Source: an uncultured Clostridia bacterium (GTDB lineage: Bacteria; Bacillota; Clostridia; TANB77; CAG-508). Taken from it: a stretch of 61,318 nucleotides of DNA. This document shows, piece after piece, positions 1-10,096 of this stretch. Position 1 is the first letter of the stretch; each line of letters begins with the position of its first letter. The translations under genes were made by a program, and so were the position numbers. The stretch lies in NCBI GenBank assembly GCA_944386645.1, contig CALXBW010000008.1, positions 1 through 61,318 of the forward strand, read 5' to 3'. The notes under the pieces are model-generated. The model was not told the origin of the DNA. It saw only the letters and a list, made by a program, of their open reading frames with translations, and did not search any database.

Positions 1-230
1 ATGTTTTTTCAATATATATTAAAATAAATGTAGACAAAAATTTTTTATATTTTGCCTACATTTATTTTACACTAACTTTTTTTAATACGTTTGTAATATT
101 TCGGATAATTATATATTTTTTTTATTTACTTTGTAATATAAAGAATATATTTTATAAAAAATTGGGATAAATATTCTCAAAAAATATAATTTTCAAACAT
201 TATTTTTATTAATAAATTTAGTACAAAAAT

Positions 231-263
231 AAAGACAATGTATGTTTAACTAATATTGTCTTT
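231..263 (-). terminator. Rho-independent terminator after the ORF6N gene
   Basis: Nine-base arms AAAGACAAT and ATTGTCTTT face each other around a 15-base loop just past the stop of the gene at 271-1182. On the minus strand a short U-rich stretch follows. The upstream 230 bases of the window hold no open frame I can support. Confidence 0.6.
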
Positions 264-270
264 TATATTT

Positions 271-1182
271 TTATAAATTAATAATTTTTTCTATAATCTC
301 TTTATCTTCTATTTTGTTAATTCCAAAACATTTCTTTCCTAAATCTTTGATTGATGCTCCCAAATGATACATTTCTTTATTATCTATTATCATAAATCTA
401 TCATGAAATTTATTCGTTTTAGCAACTTTTAATATAGGATATTCTTTATTAAATTTTTGAATATCTATATTTTGAATATTACTTTTATTAGATGTTAAGA
501 TAACCACTTCTACATTACTTTTCTTTTTAGCTAACATTTTTAAAATGCTATCATCCACATAATTATCTATAATTATAACTTTTTTATTTGCCTTTTTAAT
601 AATATCAATAATTATGCTATATGCATCATATATTTGACCTTCAAAAAATACTCTTTGTTTGATATTTGCTTCAAGTTGTAATTGGTCAAATATTATATCA
701 AACTTTTTATCATATTCAATAAATTTCTTGTCCATCTTATTTTCAATAGAAATTACTTTTTCAAATAAACTCTTATTTATACTTATAAATTGTCTCATTT
801 CTACAAAAGAATCCATAATTTTAATACTAACTTGTACAGCGACTTCACTTTTCAATATTCCTGATAACATAGCTATTCCTTGTTCTGTAAAAACATATGG
901 TAAATATTTTTTACTTCTGTATTTATTATCTTCTAATTTTGAGGTAGTCACAATTTGTGACCACATAATTTCTAATTCTTCTTCTGTTAACTGAAAGCAA
1001 AATCTTTCTGGAAATCTATCTATATTTCTTTTAACTGCCTGATTTACTTTTTTAGTTTCATAATTATACAACATTGCTACATCACTATCTAGCATTACTT
1101 GTTTTCCTCTTATTGTATATATTAAATTTTTTATTTCTTCATTAGATATTTCATTTTGTATTGATAATTTGTTTTCTTCCAT
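271..1182 (-). CDS. ORF6N domain protein with C-terminal phospholipase-D-like domain
   Basis: The N-terminal 100 residues match the phage-type ORF6N/KilA-N DNA-binding family (IRGKQVMLDSDVAMLYNYETK, then RFPERFCFQLTEEE and YVFTEQGIAMLSG). The C-terminal third resembles a PLD-like fold with HDRFMIID in place of the usual HxKxxxxD signature. A short helical linker lies between them. A longer frame starts at 1224, but AAGGAT sits just before the ATG at 1182, so the protein beginning MEENKLS (303 residues) is preferred. ORF6N proteins are common in prophages and defence or mobile loci, but no other phage gene is adjacent. It may act in nucleic-acid sensing or anti-phage response; that is inference. 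The gene stands alone between tRNA-Gly and the window edge. Confidence 0.8.
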   Translation of the reverse strand: MEENKLSIQNEISNEEIKNLIYTIRGKQVMLDSDVAMLYNYETKKVNQAVKRNIDRFPERFCFQLTEEELEIMWSQIVTTSKLEDNKYRSKKYLPYVFTEQGIAMLSGILKSEVAVQVSIKIMDSFVEMRQFISINKSLFEKVISIENKMDKKFIEYDKKFDIIFDQLQLEANIKQRVFFEGQIYDAYSIIIDIIKKANKKVIIIDNYVDDSILKMLAKKKSNVEVVILTSNKSNIQNIDIQKFNKEYPILKVAKTNKFHDRFMIIDNKEMYHLGASIKDLGKKCFGINKIEDKEIIEKIINL

Positions 1183-1302
1183 ATATTCACATCCTTGCAT
1201 TAGATTGTTAATATTGTAAAACATTTGTTTGTAACTGTCAAGTTTTTATCTAATTTTATATATTTTTTCTATTTATATCAATACTATTAAATGAGTATAA
1301 TG

Positions 1303-1416
1303 CTACTTTATTTTGCTTTGTAAATTAATCTTTCCATTTTTAGTTGTGTAATTATAATTTTTAATGTTTTCCAATAACTCCGGTTCTAATTCTTGTATTA
1401 TCTTAAATTTAAGCAT
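1303..1416 (-). CDS. Small hypothetical protein, 37 residues
   Basis: A short frame starting MLKFKIIQELEPELLENI and ending with TAG is preceded by a strong AAGGAGA six to seven bases upstream of its ATG (plus-strand 1424-1430). It lies between the tRNA-Gly terminator and the ORF6N gene. The peptide is charged and probably helical, with no membrane segment. I do not recognise a family. It could be a real small protein or the remnant of a larger gene. The ribosome binding site is the main support. Confidence 0.4.
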   Translation of the reverse strand: MLKFKIIQELEPELLENIKNYNYTTKNGKINLQSKIK

Positions 1417-1447
1417 AAAAAAATCTCCTTCTTTCCAGAAAGAGAAT

Positions 1448-1485
1448 AAAAAAACAACCTACAAACTTTTGCAGTTCGTAAACTG
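1448..1485 (-). terminator. Terminator downstream of tRNA-Gly
   Basis: On the minus strand TACGAACT and AGTTTGTA can pair around a GCAAA loop, followed by a run of seven U. It starts about ten bases past the CCA end of tRNA-Gly, which suggests the tRNA is a monocistronic transcript. Confidence 0.6.
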
Positions 1486-1493
1486 TTAGAATT

Positions 1494-1567
<74 letters not shown>

Positions 1568-1618
1568 ATGTTAATATCTATTATAATATTTTATCATAAA
1601 TATTACAATAGATATATT

Positions 1619-2878
1619 TTAAAATATTCTCAGAACATCATTGTATGCAACATATAATGATAATAAAATCATTAAAATAAATCCAAAAGATTCTATATTT
1701 ATTTGTATTCTTTCATTCATAGGTTTTCTTCTTATTGCTTCTATTAAATATACAATAACCTTCCATCCATCAAGAGGTGGTATAGGCAATAAATTTGTAA
1801 CACCTAATGCTAAAGATATTAATGCTAAAACATATATAAAATCAAGAAATCCGTTTGTATCTGCTACAAGTGAAGATATTCCTATAGGTCCCATAAGTTG
1901 ATCTACAGATACATTACCTGTAAATAAAGTTTTTAAATTATCTATTATTGAAACTGAAAAATCTACTGTATCCCAAAATCCATATGCCATATTTGTTAAT
2001 AAATTATTATCCGCTTTTAATAATTCTACCCCCAAATAATATTGAGATAATATCTCTGCATCAACAGTTATATCAATATCATTATTATCTCTTCTTATTG
2101 TATAAACTATACTATTACCTTCAGCTTGTTGTGTTAAATTAACAACTTTATATGGATCATTTCCAACATCTTCTCCATTTACTTTTATAATAATATCATC
2201 CTTTTTTATTCCAGCTTTTTCTGCTGGACTTTCTGGATAAACAGCCTCTATTTTTGTATTTAATTCACTTCCTACAGCACTAAAATATATTCCTGTATTT
2301 TTTGTATCTTCTTTTATAGGTATAACATCTAATCTTAATATTTCACCATTTCTTTCAACTTCTACATTTATACTTTCTCCATTAGATTGTGCTACAGCAT
2401 TATCTAAATCAGATTTTAAATGTATTGTTTTATCATTTACTTTTACAATTCTATCTCCAGCTTGTATTTGTGAATTATTAGCTTCAGGTAAAAAATCTTC
2501 AACAACAGTAGATATATAATTTCCTGATGAAGTAGCAAGAATAAAATACACCAAAAGTCCAAAAATAATATTTACTCCTCCGCCAGCCACAACAATAGCT
2601 ATTCTCTTAGGTACACTCTTTTTATTAAAAGAATCTTCACTGTCTGAATATTCTTCTTCACCTTCCATTCTAACAAAACCACCTAAAGGAATAGCTCTCA
2701 AAGCATATACAGTATCTCCAATTTTTTTCTTTATTAAATTTGGACCAAAACCTATTGCAAATTCATGAACTCTTACTTTGCACAATTTAGCAACAATAAA
2801 ATGTCCACCCTCATGAATTAGTACCAAAAAACCTAGTAAAAATATAAATTTTATCGCGGTTATTAATACTCCAAACAA
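1619..2878 (-). CDS. rseP: RIP metalloprotease RseP (site-2 protease)
   Basis: Membrane-embedded zinc protease of 419 residues that cleaves transmembrane anti-sigma factors and remnant signal peptides. The first membrane helix carries the HEGGH zinc motif at residues 22-26. A PDZ region follows at about 190-270 (SPAEKAGIKKDDIIIKVNG), and the C-terminal membrane part has the second metal-ligand motif LLPIPPLDGWKV. It is the last gene of pyrH-frr-uppS-cdsA-rseP, 18 bases after cdsA. The dxr gene that often sits between cdsA and rseP is absent here. Confidence 0.95.
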   Translation of the reverse strand: MFGVLITAIKFIFLLGFLVLIHEGGHFIVAKLCKVRVHEFAIGFGPNLIKKKIGDTVYALRAIPLGGFVRMEGEEEYSDSEDSFNKKSVPKRIAIVVAGGGVNIIFGLLVYFILATSSGNYISTVVEDFLPEANNSQIQAGDRIVKVNDKTIHLKSDLDNAVAQSNGESINVEVERNGEILRLDVIPIKEDTKNTGIYFSAVGSELNTKIEAVYPESPAEKAGIKKDDIIIKVNGEDVGNDPYKVVNLTQQAEGNSIVYTIRRDNNDIDITVDAEILSQYYLGVELLKADNNLLTNMAYGFWDTVDFSVSIIDNLKTLFTGNVSVDQLMGPIGISSLVADTNGFLDFIYVLALISLALGVTNLLPIPPLDGWKVIVYLIEAIRRKPMNERIQINIESFGFILMILLSLYVAYNDVLRIF

Positions 2879-2896
2879 ATTATACCTCCATAAACA

Positions 2897-3691
2897 TTAA
2901 ATTAAAATAACCAAAAACAAATATACAAATGGTGCTACTAAAATAACACTATCCATTCTATCTAATATTCCACCATGGCCAGGTATTAAATTGCTAAAAT
3001 CTTTAACTCCTCCATACCTTTTTATAGTTGAAGCTGCTAAATCCCCTATTTGACCAATTATACTTAACACTATAGATACAATAACTATATATATATAAGA
3101 TATATTCATATTATAATTATTATTAATAAAAATTGTATATAGAACCATAAATATTATAGCCCCTATTATTCCACCTATACAACCCTCTATACTTTTTTTA
3201 GGGCTTATTTTTGTAAATTTATGTTTTCCAATAGTTTTTCCTACCAAATATGCAAATATGTCTGTACCCCAAGAAGCAAAAAATATGTACCATATTAATA
3301 ATTTTCCATGTTCACACCCATTAACAATAGATATAAAAATCATTGAACCGACAATGTATATCATTCCTAAAAGTGTAAATGCTACATCATTTATATTAAC
3401 TTTCATATTAGTTATTATAACTTTTAAAAATAAAGCAAATAATATTATTGGTATAATCATTATCCATACTTCTGGTTTTATAACATGTACTAACGCAATT
3501 AAAATAGTAGATGCATAACCAATTTCATATATAGGTTTTGCTTTTTCTTTTATACAATTAAAATATTCATTTAAAGCAATGAAAGCAAATATAGTTAAAG
3601 CAATATCTACTACAATAGTATTTCCAAATATTAACACAGCAGCTATCAAAGGAAAACCTAAAAGTGCTGAAGTCCATCTTTTAATATTCAC
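2897..3691 (-). CDS. cdsA: Phosphatidate cytidylyltransferase
   Basis: Integral membrane enzyme of 264 residues that makes CDP-diacylglycerol from phosphatidic acid and CTP, the entry point to phosphatidylglycerol and cardiolipin. Several hydrophobic segments are visible. The family signature is at the C-terminus: STIKRYGGVKDFSNLIPGHG followed by GILDRMDS, with the expected acidic residues. It follows uppS by 20 bases in the same operon. Confidence 0.95.
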   Translation of the reverse strand: MNIKRWTSALLGFPLIAAVLIFGNTIVVDIALTIFAFIALNEYFNCIKEKAKPIYEIGYASTILIALVHVIKPEVWIMIIPIILFALFLKVIITNMKVNINDVAFTLLGMIYIVGSMIFISIVNGCEHGKLLIWYIFFASWGTDIFAYLVGKTIGKHKFTKISPKKSIEGCIGGIIGAIIFMVLYTIFINNNYNMNISYIYIVIVSIVLSIIGQIGDLAASTIKRYGGVKDFSNLIPGHGGILDRMDSVILVAPFVYLFLVILI

Positions 3692-3711
3692 AACCTATTC
3701 CCTCCAAATTT

Positions 3712-4431
3712 TTAATTAGCTCCAAATCTTCTATTTCTCTTCTGGTATTGTGCTATTGCTTCCAATAAATCCTCATTTTTGAAATCTGGCCAATACTTAT
3801 TTGTAAAATACAATTCTGAATATACAGATTGCCACGGTAAAAAATTACTAATTCTTAATTCTCCCCCTGTTCTTATCACTAAATCTGGATCTGGCTGTTC
3901 TTTAGTATATAAATTCCTAGAAATTAATTTTTCATCTATATCATCTATAGTAATAGTTTTATTTTCTATTAATTTAGCAATGTTTTTCATTGCATACACT
4001 ATTTCATTTCTCCCACCATAATTAAATGCTATATTTAATATAAGTCCTGTATTATTTTTAGTTTTTTCCACTGCATCTAATATTTTTTTCTGTAACTTTT
4101 TATCTACTCTATTTATATCACCTAATATATTTATTTTAATATTTTCAGTCTCTGCTTTATCACTAAAATAATCTAAATAGTTTCCTAATATAACCATTAA
4201 TGCACCAACTTCTTCTTCTGCTCTTTTCCAGTTTTCAGTTGAAAATGCATAAACAGTCATATATTTTAAACCAATATCATTTGCAAAATGAGCTAATTTA
4301 TCTAAATTATCAGCTCCATTTTTGTGACCGAACTTAGCATCTTTTCCTTTTTCTCTTGCCCATCTTCTATTTCCATCCATTATTATAGCAATATGTTTTG
4401 GAAGATTATTATAATCTACTACTTCTTTCAT
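3712..4431 (-). CDS. uppS: Isoprenyl transferase (undecaprenyl diphosphate synthase)
   Basis: Cytoplasmic cis-prenyltransferase of 239 residues that makes undecaprenyl diphosphate for cell-wall synthesis. The pyrophosphate-binding motif HIAIIMDGNRRWA is at residues 13-25. FSTENWKR and the C-terminal RTGGELRISNFLPWQ segment are also typical. It lies between frr and cdsA, as in many Bacillota. Confidence 0.96.
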   Translation of the reverse strand: MKEVVDYNNLPKHIAIIMDGNRRWAREKGKDAKFGHKNGADNLDKLAHFANDIGLKYMTVYAFSTENWKRAEEEVGALMVILGNYLDYFSDKAETENIKINILGDINRVDKKLQKKILDAVEKTKNNTGLILNIAFNYGGRNEIVYAMKNIAKLIENKTITIDDIDEKLISRNLYTKEQPDPDLVIRTGGELRISNFLPWQSVYSELYFTNKYWPDFKNEDLLEAIAQYQKRNRRFGAN

Positions 4432-4459
4432 AAAAACCTCTCATTTCTATTAACACTAT

Positions 4460-5008
4460 TTACACTGACATAATTTCTTTTTCTTTATTTTCTAATATCT
4501 TGTCTATTTGTTCTATTTTCTTATCTGTTATACCCTGAATATCATCTTCTGCTTTTTTTAATTCGTCTTCTGTAATTTCAGAATCTTTTTCTTTTTTCTT
4601 AAATTCATCTATTCCTTCTCTTCTTATAGCTCTAATAGAAACTTTTGCTTCTTCAGATATTTTCTTAATGTCTTTTACTAATTCTTTTCTTCTTTCCTCT
4701 GTTAACTCTGGAAATGCTAATCTAATAACCTTACCATCATTATTTGGATTTATTCCTATATCTGCTTTTAATATTTCCTTTTCTATTTCTTTTAATATAC
4801 TTATATCCCAAGGTTGAATAACTATTAATCTAGCTTCTGGTACAGAAATACCAGCTACTTGATTTATAGGAGTAGGTACTCCATAATAATTTACTTTAAT
4901 TTTATTTAATATAGCTGGATTCGCTCTACCAGCCCTAACCTCTGATAAATTTTCTTCAAAAACACTAATTGTTTTATCCATCTTTTCTTCTATATGTTTA
5001 TATTCCAT
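4460..5008 (-). CDS. frr: Ribosome recycling factor
   Basis: Splits post-termination ribosomes together with EF-G. The family features are VRAGRANPAILNKIKVNYYG and TEERRKELVKDIKKISEEAKV, in a three-helix bundle with a small beta domain. The frame extends to 5020, but that first ATG is part of the ribosome binding site ATGGAGG, so the start is the ATG at 5008 (MEYKHIEEK, 182 residues). It lies downstream of pyrH and upstream of uppS. Confidence 0.95.
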   Translation of the reverse strand: MEYKHIEEKMDKTISVFEENLSEVRAGRANPAILNKIKVNYYGVPTPINQVAGISVPEARLIVIQPWDISILKEIEKEILKADIGINPNNDGKVIRLAFPELTEERRKELVKDIKKISEEAKVSIRAIRREGIDEFKKKEKDSEITEDELKKAEDDIQGITDKKIEQIDKILENKEKEIMSV

Positions 5009-5136
5009 AAAAACCTCCATTCGAGCAATAATACTCTTTTTTTATTTTTTTATAAACCCCTAACATTACAAAAATGATAGAGTTTTTTATTAGCCATCTC
5101 AAAATTCGTAAATCCTATAACTATTACATTCTAACA

Positions 5137-5850
5137 TTACTTTACAATTGTTCCAATATTTTTACCTTTGATGATATCAACTATATTCTCTGGTCTATCA
5201 ATTCCAAAGATTATTAAAGGTATCTTATTATCCATACATAAAGATGTTGCTGTTGAATCTATTATCTTTAATTCTTTATTTATTATATCTAAATAAGAAA
5301 TCTCATCATATTTTACTGCATTTTTATTTTTTTTAGGATCATCTGAGTATACTCCATCTATAGTCTTAGCAAATAGTATTACATCTGCATCTGTTTCTGC
5401 AGCTCTTAATGCTGCTGCTGTATCAGTTGAAAAGAATGGGTTCCCTGTTCCACATCCAAATATGACAATTCTATTTTTTATAAGATGTTGCATAGCTCTT
5501 CTTTTTATATATGGCTCTGCAATTTCTCTCATTTCTATAGCAGTTTGAACTCTAGTTTCTATATCTCTAGCTTCTAAAGCAGATTGTATAGCAAGTGAGT
5601 TTATTGTCGTTGCTAGCATTCCCATATAGTCAGATGTAGTTCTCTCTATTTCACTGCTAAAATTACCTCTCCAAAAATTTCCACCTCCAACAACAATAAT
5701 AACTTGAACTCCCATATCATGAATAATTTTAATTTGATCACATATTTTTCCCAATACTTCTGCATCAATACTATTTTTATTATCTCCAGATAAAGCTTCT
5801 CCACTTAATTTCAATAGAACTCTTTTATATGCAATTTCACTTTGCAACAA
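5137..5850 (-). CDS. pyrH: Uridylate kinase (UMP kinase)
   Basis: Phosphorylates UMP to UDP. The amino-acid-kinase fold is clear: [12 protein letters not shown] at the N-terminus, [13 protein letters not shown], then [19 protein letters not shown] and [11 protein letters not shown]. The start is ambiguous. A GTG at 5856 follows AAGGAG with only one base between, and three TTG codons come next (5853, 5850, 5847). The TTG at 5850 has the best spacing (7 bases) and is chosen, so a non-ATG start is likely in any case. Confidence 0.93.
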   Translation of the reverse strand: MLQSEIAYKRVLLKLSGEALSGDNKNSIDAEVLGKICDQIKIIHDMGVQVIIVVGGGNFWRGNFSSEIERTTSDYMGMLATTINSLAIQSALEARDIETRVQTAIEMREIAEPYIKRRAMQHLIKNRIVIFGCGTGNPFFSTDTAAALRAAETDADVILFAKTIDGVYSDDPKKNKNAVKYDEISYLDIINKELKIIDSTATSLCMDNKIPLIIFGIDRPENIVDIIKGKNIGTIVK

Positions 5851-5994
5851 CAACACTCTCCTTATATTTTATATTGAATATTATTCTATCATATAATTTT
5901 ATATTTTGGAAATATTTTTTAATAAAATCTTAATATTTTATTTTTCTTAATCCAATCATGTAGAATTTTAGACCAGCTAACCATACAATAACAT

Positions 5995-6039
5995 ATAAAA
6001 ACTACTAATACACATAAAATATCTATTAGTAGTTTTTAT
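5995..6039 (-). terminator. Terminator of the ctsR-mcsA-mcsB-clpC operon
   Basis: Perfect 16-base arms (ATAAAAACTACTAATA and its complement) around a 13-base loop, ending four bases beyond the clpC stop. No other gene lies between clpC and pyrH. Confidence 0.8.
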
Positions 6040-6043
6040 ACTT

Positions 6044-8497
6044 CTATTTAATTTCTATTTCAATATTATCATCCTTAGCTATAGCTCTTGCTTTAGATCC
6101 ATCTTTTAATTTACCATCTAATATGTCTTCTGCTAATTGGTCTTCTAATATGCTTTGTATAGCCCTTCTTAAAGGTCTTGCTCCATAACTACTATCAGTT
6201 CCTTTTTTAGCAATTAATTCTTTTGCAGATTTATCTATTGATAATTCTATTTTCTTTTCACTTAATCTTTCTTTTACTTCTTTTAACATTATATCAATAA
6301 TTTTACTAATATCTTCATCAGTTAATTTATGGAATACAATTATTTCATCTATACGATTTAAAAATTCTGGTTTAAATTGTTTTCTTAATTCACTCATAAC
6401 CTCTTTTTTTATTTCTTCATACTTATTTTTTTGTTCTTCTTGTTTTTCTTTTTCCATTTTAAATCCTAAAGATTTATTTTCAGCTATAAATCTTGCTCCT
6501 ACATTAGAAGTCATAATAATAACACAATTTTTAAAATCAATTGTTCTTCCTGTTGCATCTGTCAACCTACCATCATCTAATATTTGCAACAATATATTCA
6601 TAACATCTGGATGTGCTTTTTCTATTTCATCAAATAATATTACTGAATATGGTTTTCTTCTTACTTTTTCTGTTAGTCCTCCCGCTTCATCATATCCAAC
6701 ATATCCTGGAGGTGAACCAATCATTTTAGAAACTGAATGACTCTCCATAAATTCAGACATATCGACACGAATCATAGCATCTTCATTTCCAAATAACGCC
6801 TCTGCTAATGCTTTTGATAATTCTGTTTTTCCTACACCTGTTGGACCTAAGAATAAAAATGAACCAATTGGCTTTTTGGGATTTTTTAATCCTACCCTAC
6901 CTCTTCTTATTGCTTTTGACACAGCACTAACTGCTTCCTCTTGTCCTACAACTCTTTCATGTAATATTTTTTCTAAATTTTTAAGTCTTTCATTTTCTCC
7001 CTCTGTAATCTTAGAGGCAGGAATTCCCGTCCAATTTGATATTACTTTAGCTATGTCCTCTTCATTTATATTTACTAATTTTTTCGAATTCTTGTTTCTC
7101 CATTTTTGTCTTTCTTTTTCTAATTTGTCTTTTAATTCATGTTCATCATCTCTCAATGAAGCTGCTTTCTCAAAATTTTGTTTAGTAATAGCCTCTTCTT
7201 TTTCTTTTTCTATGTTTTTTATTTTTTCTTCCATTTCTTTTATTTTATCTGGTTCTACATATGTTAATAATCTTGCTCTAGAAGAAGCCTCATCTACTAC
7301 ATCTATTGCTTTATCTGGTAAAAATCTATCATTTAAGTATCTTATAGATAAATTAACAGCAGCCTCTATAGCCTCATCTGTTATTTTAACATTATGATGT
7401 GCTTCATATTTATCTCTTATACCTTTTAATATTAGTATAGTATCCTCTTTTGAAGGCTCATCAACCATTATAGGTTGAAATCTTCTTTCTAATGCTGCAT
7501 CCTTTTCTATATATTTTCTATACTCATTTAAAGTTGTAGCACCTATCACTTGAATTTCTCCTCTTGCTAAAAGAGGTTTTAATATATTTGCAGCATCAAT
7601 TGCTCCTTCAGCAGAACCCGCACCAACTATAGTATGAATTTCATCTATGAATAAAATAACATCTCCTGCCTTTTTTACTTCATTTAGTGATTTTTTTATT
7701 CTTTCTTCAAAATCTCCCCTATATTTTGCTCCAGCTACCATTGAAGAAATATCTATACTTACAACTCTTTTATTTTTCAATATTTCTGGCACATCACCAC
7801 CAACAATTTTTTCTGCTAACCCCTCTACAACAGCTGTTTTTCCGACTCCTGGTTCTCCTATTAAGCAAGGATTATTTTTTGTTCTCCTTGATAATATTTG
7901 TATTACTCTTTCAGTTTCTTTTTTTCTACCAATAACAGGATCTAATTTTCCTTCTCTTGCAATTCTTGTTAAATCATTTCCAAATTGATTTAAAGTTGGT
8001 GTTTGATTAAAACTATCTTTTGTATTATTTCTTTTACTAAATCCATCACTTACATTATCTTCAAAATTATTAATTATATTAATTATTTCATTATATAATC
8101 TTTGTGGATCTAAATTTAAATCTAGTAAAATTCTCACTGCTATACTTTCGGCTTCTTTCATTATTCCTATTAATATATGTTCTGTTCCTATTTCTTCTGA
8201 CCCCAATCTTCTTGCCTCTGTGAAAGCTCTTTCTAGTACTCTTTTTGTCCTTGGTGTTAAACCTATTGTGTTTATATTTGCATTTTCTTGTTTTCCTACT
8301 AATTCTTCTATTTTACTTAAAATATCATCTGCATAAATATTTTGATTTGCAAGAACTTGACTTGCTATACTATTTTCTTCTTTAGCTAAACCATATAATA
8401 AATGTTCTGTTCCTACATAATTATGTCCTAGTTCTATAGCAATTTCATTTGCATATTCAATTGCAGAATTAGCACTATTTGTAAATTTATTCATCAT
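6044..8497 (-). CDS. clpC: ATP-dependent Clp protease ATPase subunit ClpC
   Basis: Hexameric AAA+ unfoldase of 817 residues that feeds substrates to ClpP, including those marked by McsB arginine phosphorylation. It has an N-terminal double Clp repeat (about 1-145), a first ATPase domain with GEPGVGKT near 210, a middle coiled-coil domain with a UVR motif (EKEEAITKQNFEKAASLRD), a second ATPase domain with GPTGVGKT near 550 and a C-terminal D2-small domain. AGGAGGG precedes two adjacent ATG codons. It is the last gene of the CtsR-controlled operon, 12 bases after mcsB. Confidence 0.97.
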   Translation of the reverse strand: MMNKFTNSANSAIEYANEIAIELGHNYVGTEHLLYGLAKEENSIASQVLANQNIYADDILSKIEELVGKQENANINTIGLTPRTKRVLERAFTEARRLGSEEIGTEHILIGIMKEAESIAVRILLDLNLDPQRLYNEIINIINNFEDNVSDGFSKRNNTKDSFNQTPTLNQFGNDLTRIAREGKLDPVIGRKKETERVIQILSRRTKNNPCLIGEPGVGKTAVVEGLAEKIVGGDVPEILKNKRVVSIDISSMVAGAKYRGDFEERIKKSLNEVKKAGDVILFIDEIHTIVGAGSAEGAIDAANILKPLLARGEIQVIGATTLNEYRKYIEKDAALERRFQPIMVDEPSKEDTILILKGIRDKYEAHHNVKITDEAIEAAVNLSIRYLNDRFLPDKAIDVVDEASSRARLLTYVEPDKIKEMEEKIKNIEKEKEEAITKQNFEKAASLRDDEHELKDKLEKERQKWRNKNSKKLVNINEEDIAKVISNWTGIPASKITEGENERLKNLEKILHERVVGQEEAVSAVSKAIRRGRVGLKNPKKPIGSFLFLGPTGVGKTELSKALAEALFGNEDAMIRVDMSEFMESHSVSKMIGSPPGYVGYDEAGGLTEKVRRKPYSVILFDEIEKAHPDVMNILLQILDDGRLTDATGRTIDFKNCVIIMTSNVGARFIAENKSLGFKMEKEKQEEQKNKYEEIKKEVMSELRKQFKPEFLNRIDEIIVFHKLTDEDISKIIDIMLKEVKERLSEKKIELSIDKSAKELIAKKGTDSSYGARPLRRAIQSILEDQLAEDILDGKLKDGSKARAIAKDDNIEIEIK

Positions 8498-8509
8498 AAT
8501 AATCCCTCC

Positions 8510-9523
8510 TTAATTATTTATAATATTTTTTATAACTTCAGCTCTTTGTATATCTCTATCAAAACCATCTAGTATTTTATTTGTATATCTTTGTAGATTT
8601 GCTGATTTTGTATATAATTCTAATTTTTTAACTTTTAAATCATTCAATTCTTTAATTATACCCAAATCTGTACCTAACTTAACATATGATAATAATTTTT
8701 CACATTCTTCTGAAGAGATTTTTCTACAGTTTAGTAATAAACCATATGCTCTATAAACTTTATCTTCTAAATTTATTGAATTTTTTGCAAGCATTTTTCT
8801 GGCAGTTCTTTCTTGTTCTATTATTTTTTCAACAATAACTTTCATATTATTTATTATTTCTTTTTCCTGTATTCCTATAGATTGTTTATTAGAAATTTGA
8901 TATAAATCTCCTTTAGTATTTGTACCCTCTCCATATATACCTCTTATATTCATACCAAAATTATTTATAACTTCTAAAACTTTATTAACATTTCCAGATT
9001 GCTTAAGTCCTGGTAAATGTACCATAACAGATGCTCTCATACCTGTTCCAACATTTGTTGGACATGCTGTTAAATATCCATATTTATCACTAAAAGCATA
9101 TGGTATTAAACTAGACATTGATGAATCAATTTCATTTATTAAATCCAAAAGATATTCTAAATCTAATCCTGAAGAAAATACTTGAATTCTTATATGATCC
9201 TCCTCATTTATCATTATACATATATTTTCCTCTTCATTTATTAATAATGCTCCAACATCAATATTATTTAGTGCAAAATCTGGACTTATTATATGTTTTT
9301 CTATAAGACACATCTTTGTTAAGTCATCAATATTTTTTAATCTAATAAATTTTAAATTATAACCTATTTTTCCTGTAATACTCTCTATTTTATTTAATAC
9401 TTTTTCTAAATCTTCCTTTTTAGAACTGTTAACAAAATTTGTACCTTTCACATTTCTAGCCAATCTAATTCTACTTGAAATTACTACATCTGATTCCTTT
9501 CCATTTTGTAAATACCAATTCAT
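8510..9523 (-). CDS. mcsB: Protein arginine kinase McsB
   Basis: Transfers phosphate to arginine side chains, marking proteins for ClpCP and inactivating CtsR. It belongs to the phosphagen-kinase fold: VVISSRIRLARNVKGTNF at residues 12-30, then TACPTNVGTGMRASVMVHLP and IRGIYGEGTNTKGDLYQISN. At 337 residues it is slightly shorter than the roughly 360 of Bacillus. AGGAGG lies upstream of ATG 9523. It sits between mcsA and clpC. Confidence 0.96.
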   Translation of the reverse strand: MNWYLQNGKESDVVISSRIRLARNVKGTNFVNSSKKEDLEKVLNKIESITGKIGYNLKFIRLKNIDDLTKMCLIEKHIISPDFALNNIDVGALLINEEENICIMINEEDHIRIQVFSSGLDLEYLLDLINEIDSSMSSLIPYAFSDKYGYLTACPTNVGTGMRASVMVHLPGLKQSGNVNKVLEVINNFGMNIRGIYGEGTNTKGDLYQISNKQSIGIQEKEIINNMKVIVEKIIEQERTARKMLAKNSINLEDKVYRAYGLLLNCRKISSEECEKLLSYVKLGTDLGIIKELNDLKVKKLELYTKSANLQRYTNKILDGFDRDIQRAEVIKNIINN

Positions 9524-9534
9524 AAAATGACCTC

Positions 9535-10065
9535 CTATTCATCCGCTTCTATTTTTTTAATTTCATCTCTTACCTTTGCAGCTTCCTCATATTTTTCTAA
9601 TTTAACTAATTCATTTATTTTCAATTTTAGCTTTCTTATTTTATCTTTTTTATCATCTATAACTGTTTTATTATTTTTTTCTATTATATTTGTATTGTTA
9701 ATTCTTTTTCCAATATACCTATTACTGCCTTGTATTCTTTTTAATAAAGAATCTATATTATCTGAAAATACATCATAACAATTATCACAACCGAACTTTC
9801 CAGTTTCTATAAAATCATCATAACTTCTGTTGCATTTGCTACATTTTATAACTTTAGTGTCTGATATTAATGGTGAAAATGCTTGAGTATAATCTCCCAT
9901 AAAATCACCTAAAAAACTTGCAAAATCTATAGGCATACTCAAATTATTAGTAATACCTAATTTTTGACTACATTCCTCACATAAATTCATTTCTTTTTTT
10001 ATCCCATTTATTACTTTAGTATATTTAACATTAGCTTCTCTATTTTTACAATTATCACATAACAT
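9535..10065 (-). CDS. mcsA: McsA, activator of McsB (UvrB/UvrC motif protein)
   Basis: Zinc-binding cofactor of the McsB kinase. Four CxxC pairs are visible (CDNC, CEEC, CSKC, CDNC), and the C-terminus has a UVR motif (KLEKYEEAAKVRDEIKK). The open frame reaches 10080 through a TTG that belongs to the TTGGAGG ribosome binding site. The real start is the ATG at 10065 (MLCDNCKNREANV, 176 residues). Second gene of the operon, 11 bases before mcsB. Confidence 0.93.
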   Translation of the reverse strand: MLCDNCKNREANVKYTKVINGIKKEMNLCEECSQKLGITNNLSMPIDFASFLGDFMGDYTQAFSPLISDTKVIKCSKCNRSYDDFIETGKFGCDNCYDVFSDNIDSLLKRIQGSNRYIGKRINNTNIIEKNNKTVIDDKKDKIRKLKLKINELVKLEKYEEAAKVRDEIKKIEADE

Positions 10066-10096
10066 AATAAAAACCTCCAATCATATATTAATATAT

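Noticed and set aside
5137-5856. GTG 5856 as pyrH start
   Set aside because: Only one base separates it from AAGGAG; TTG 5850 has normal spacing.
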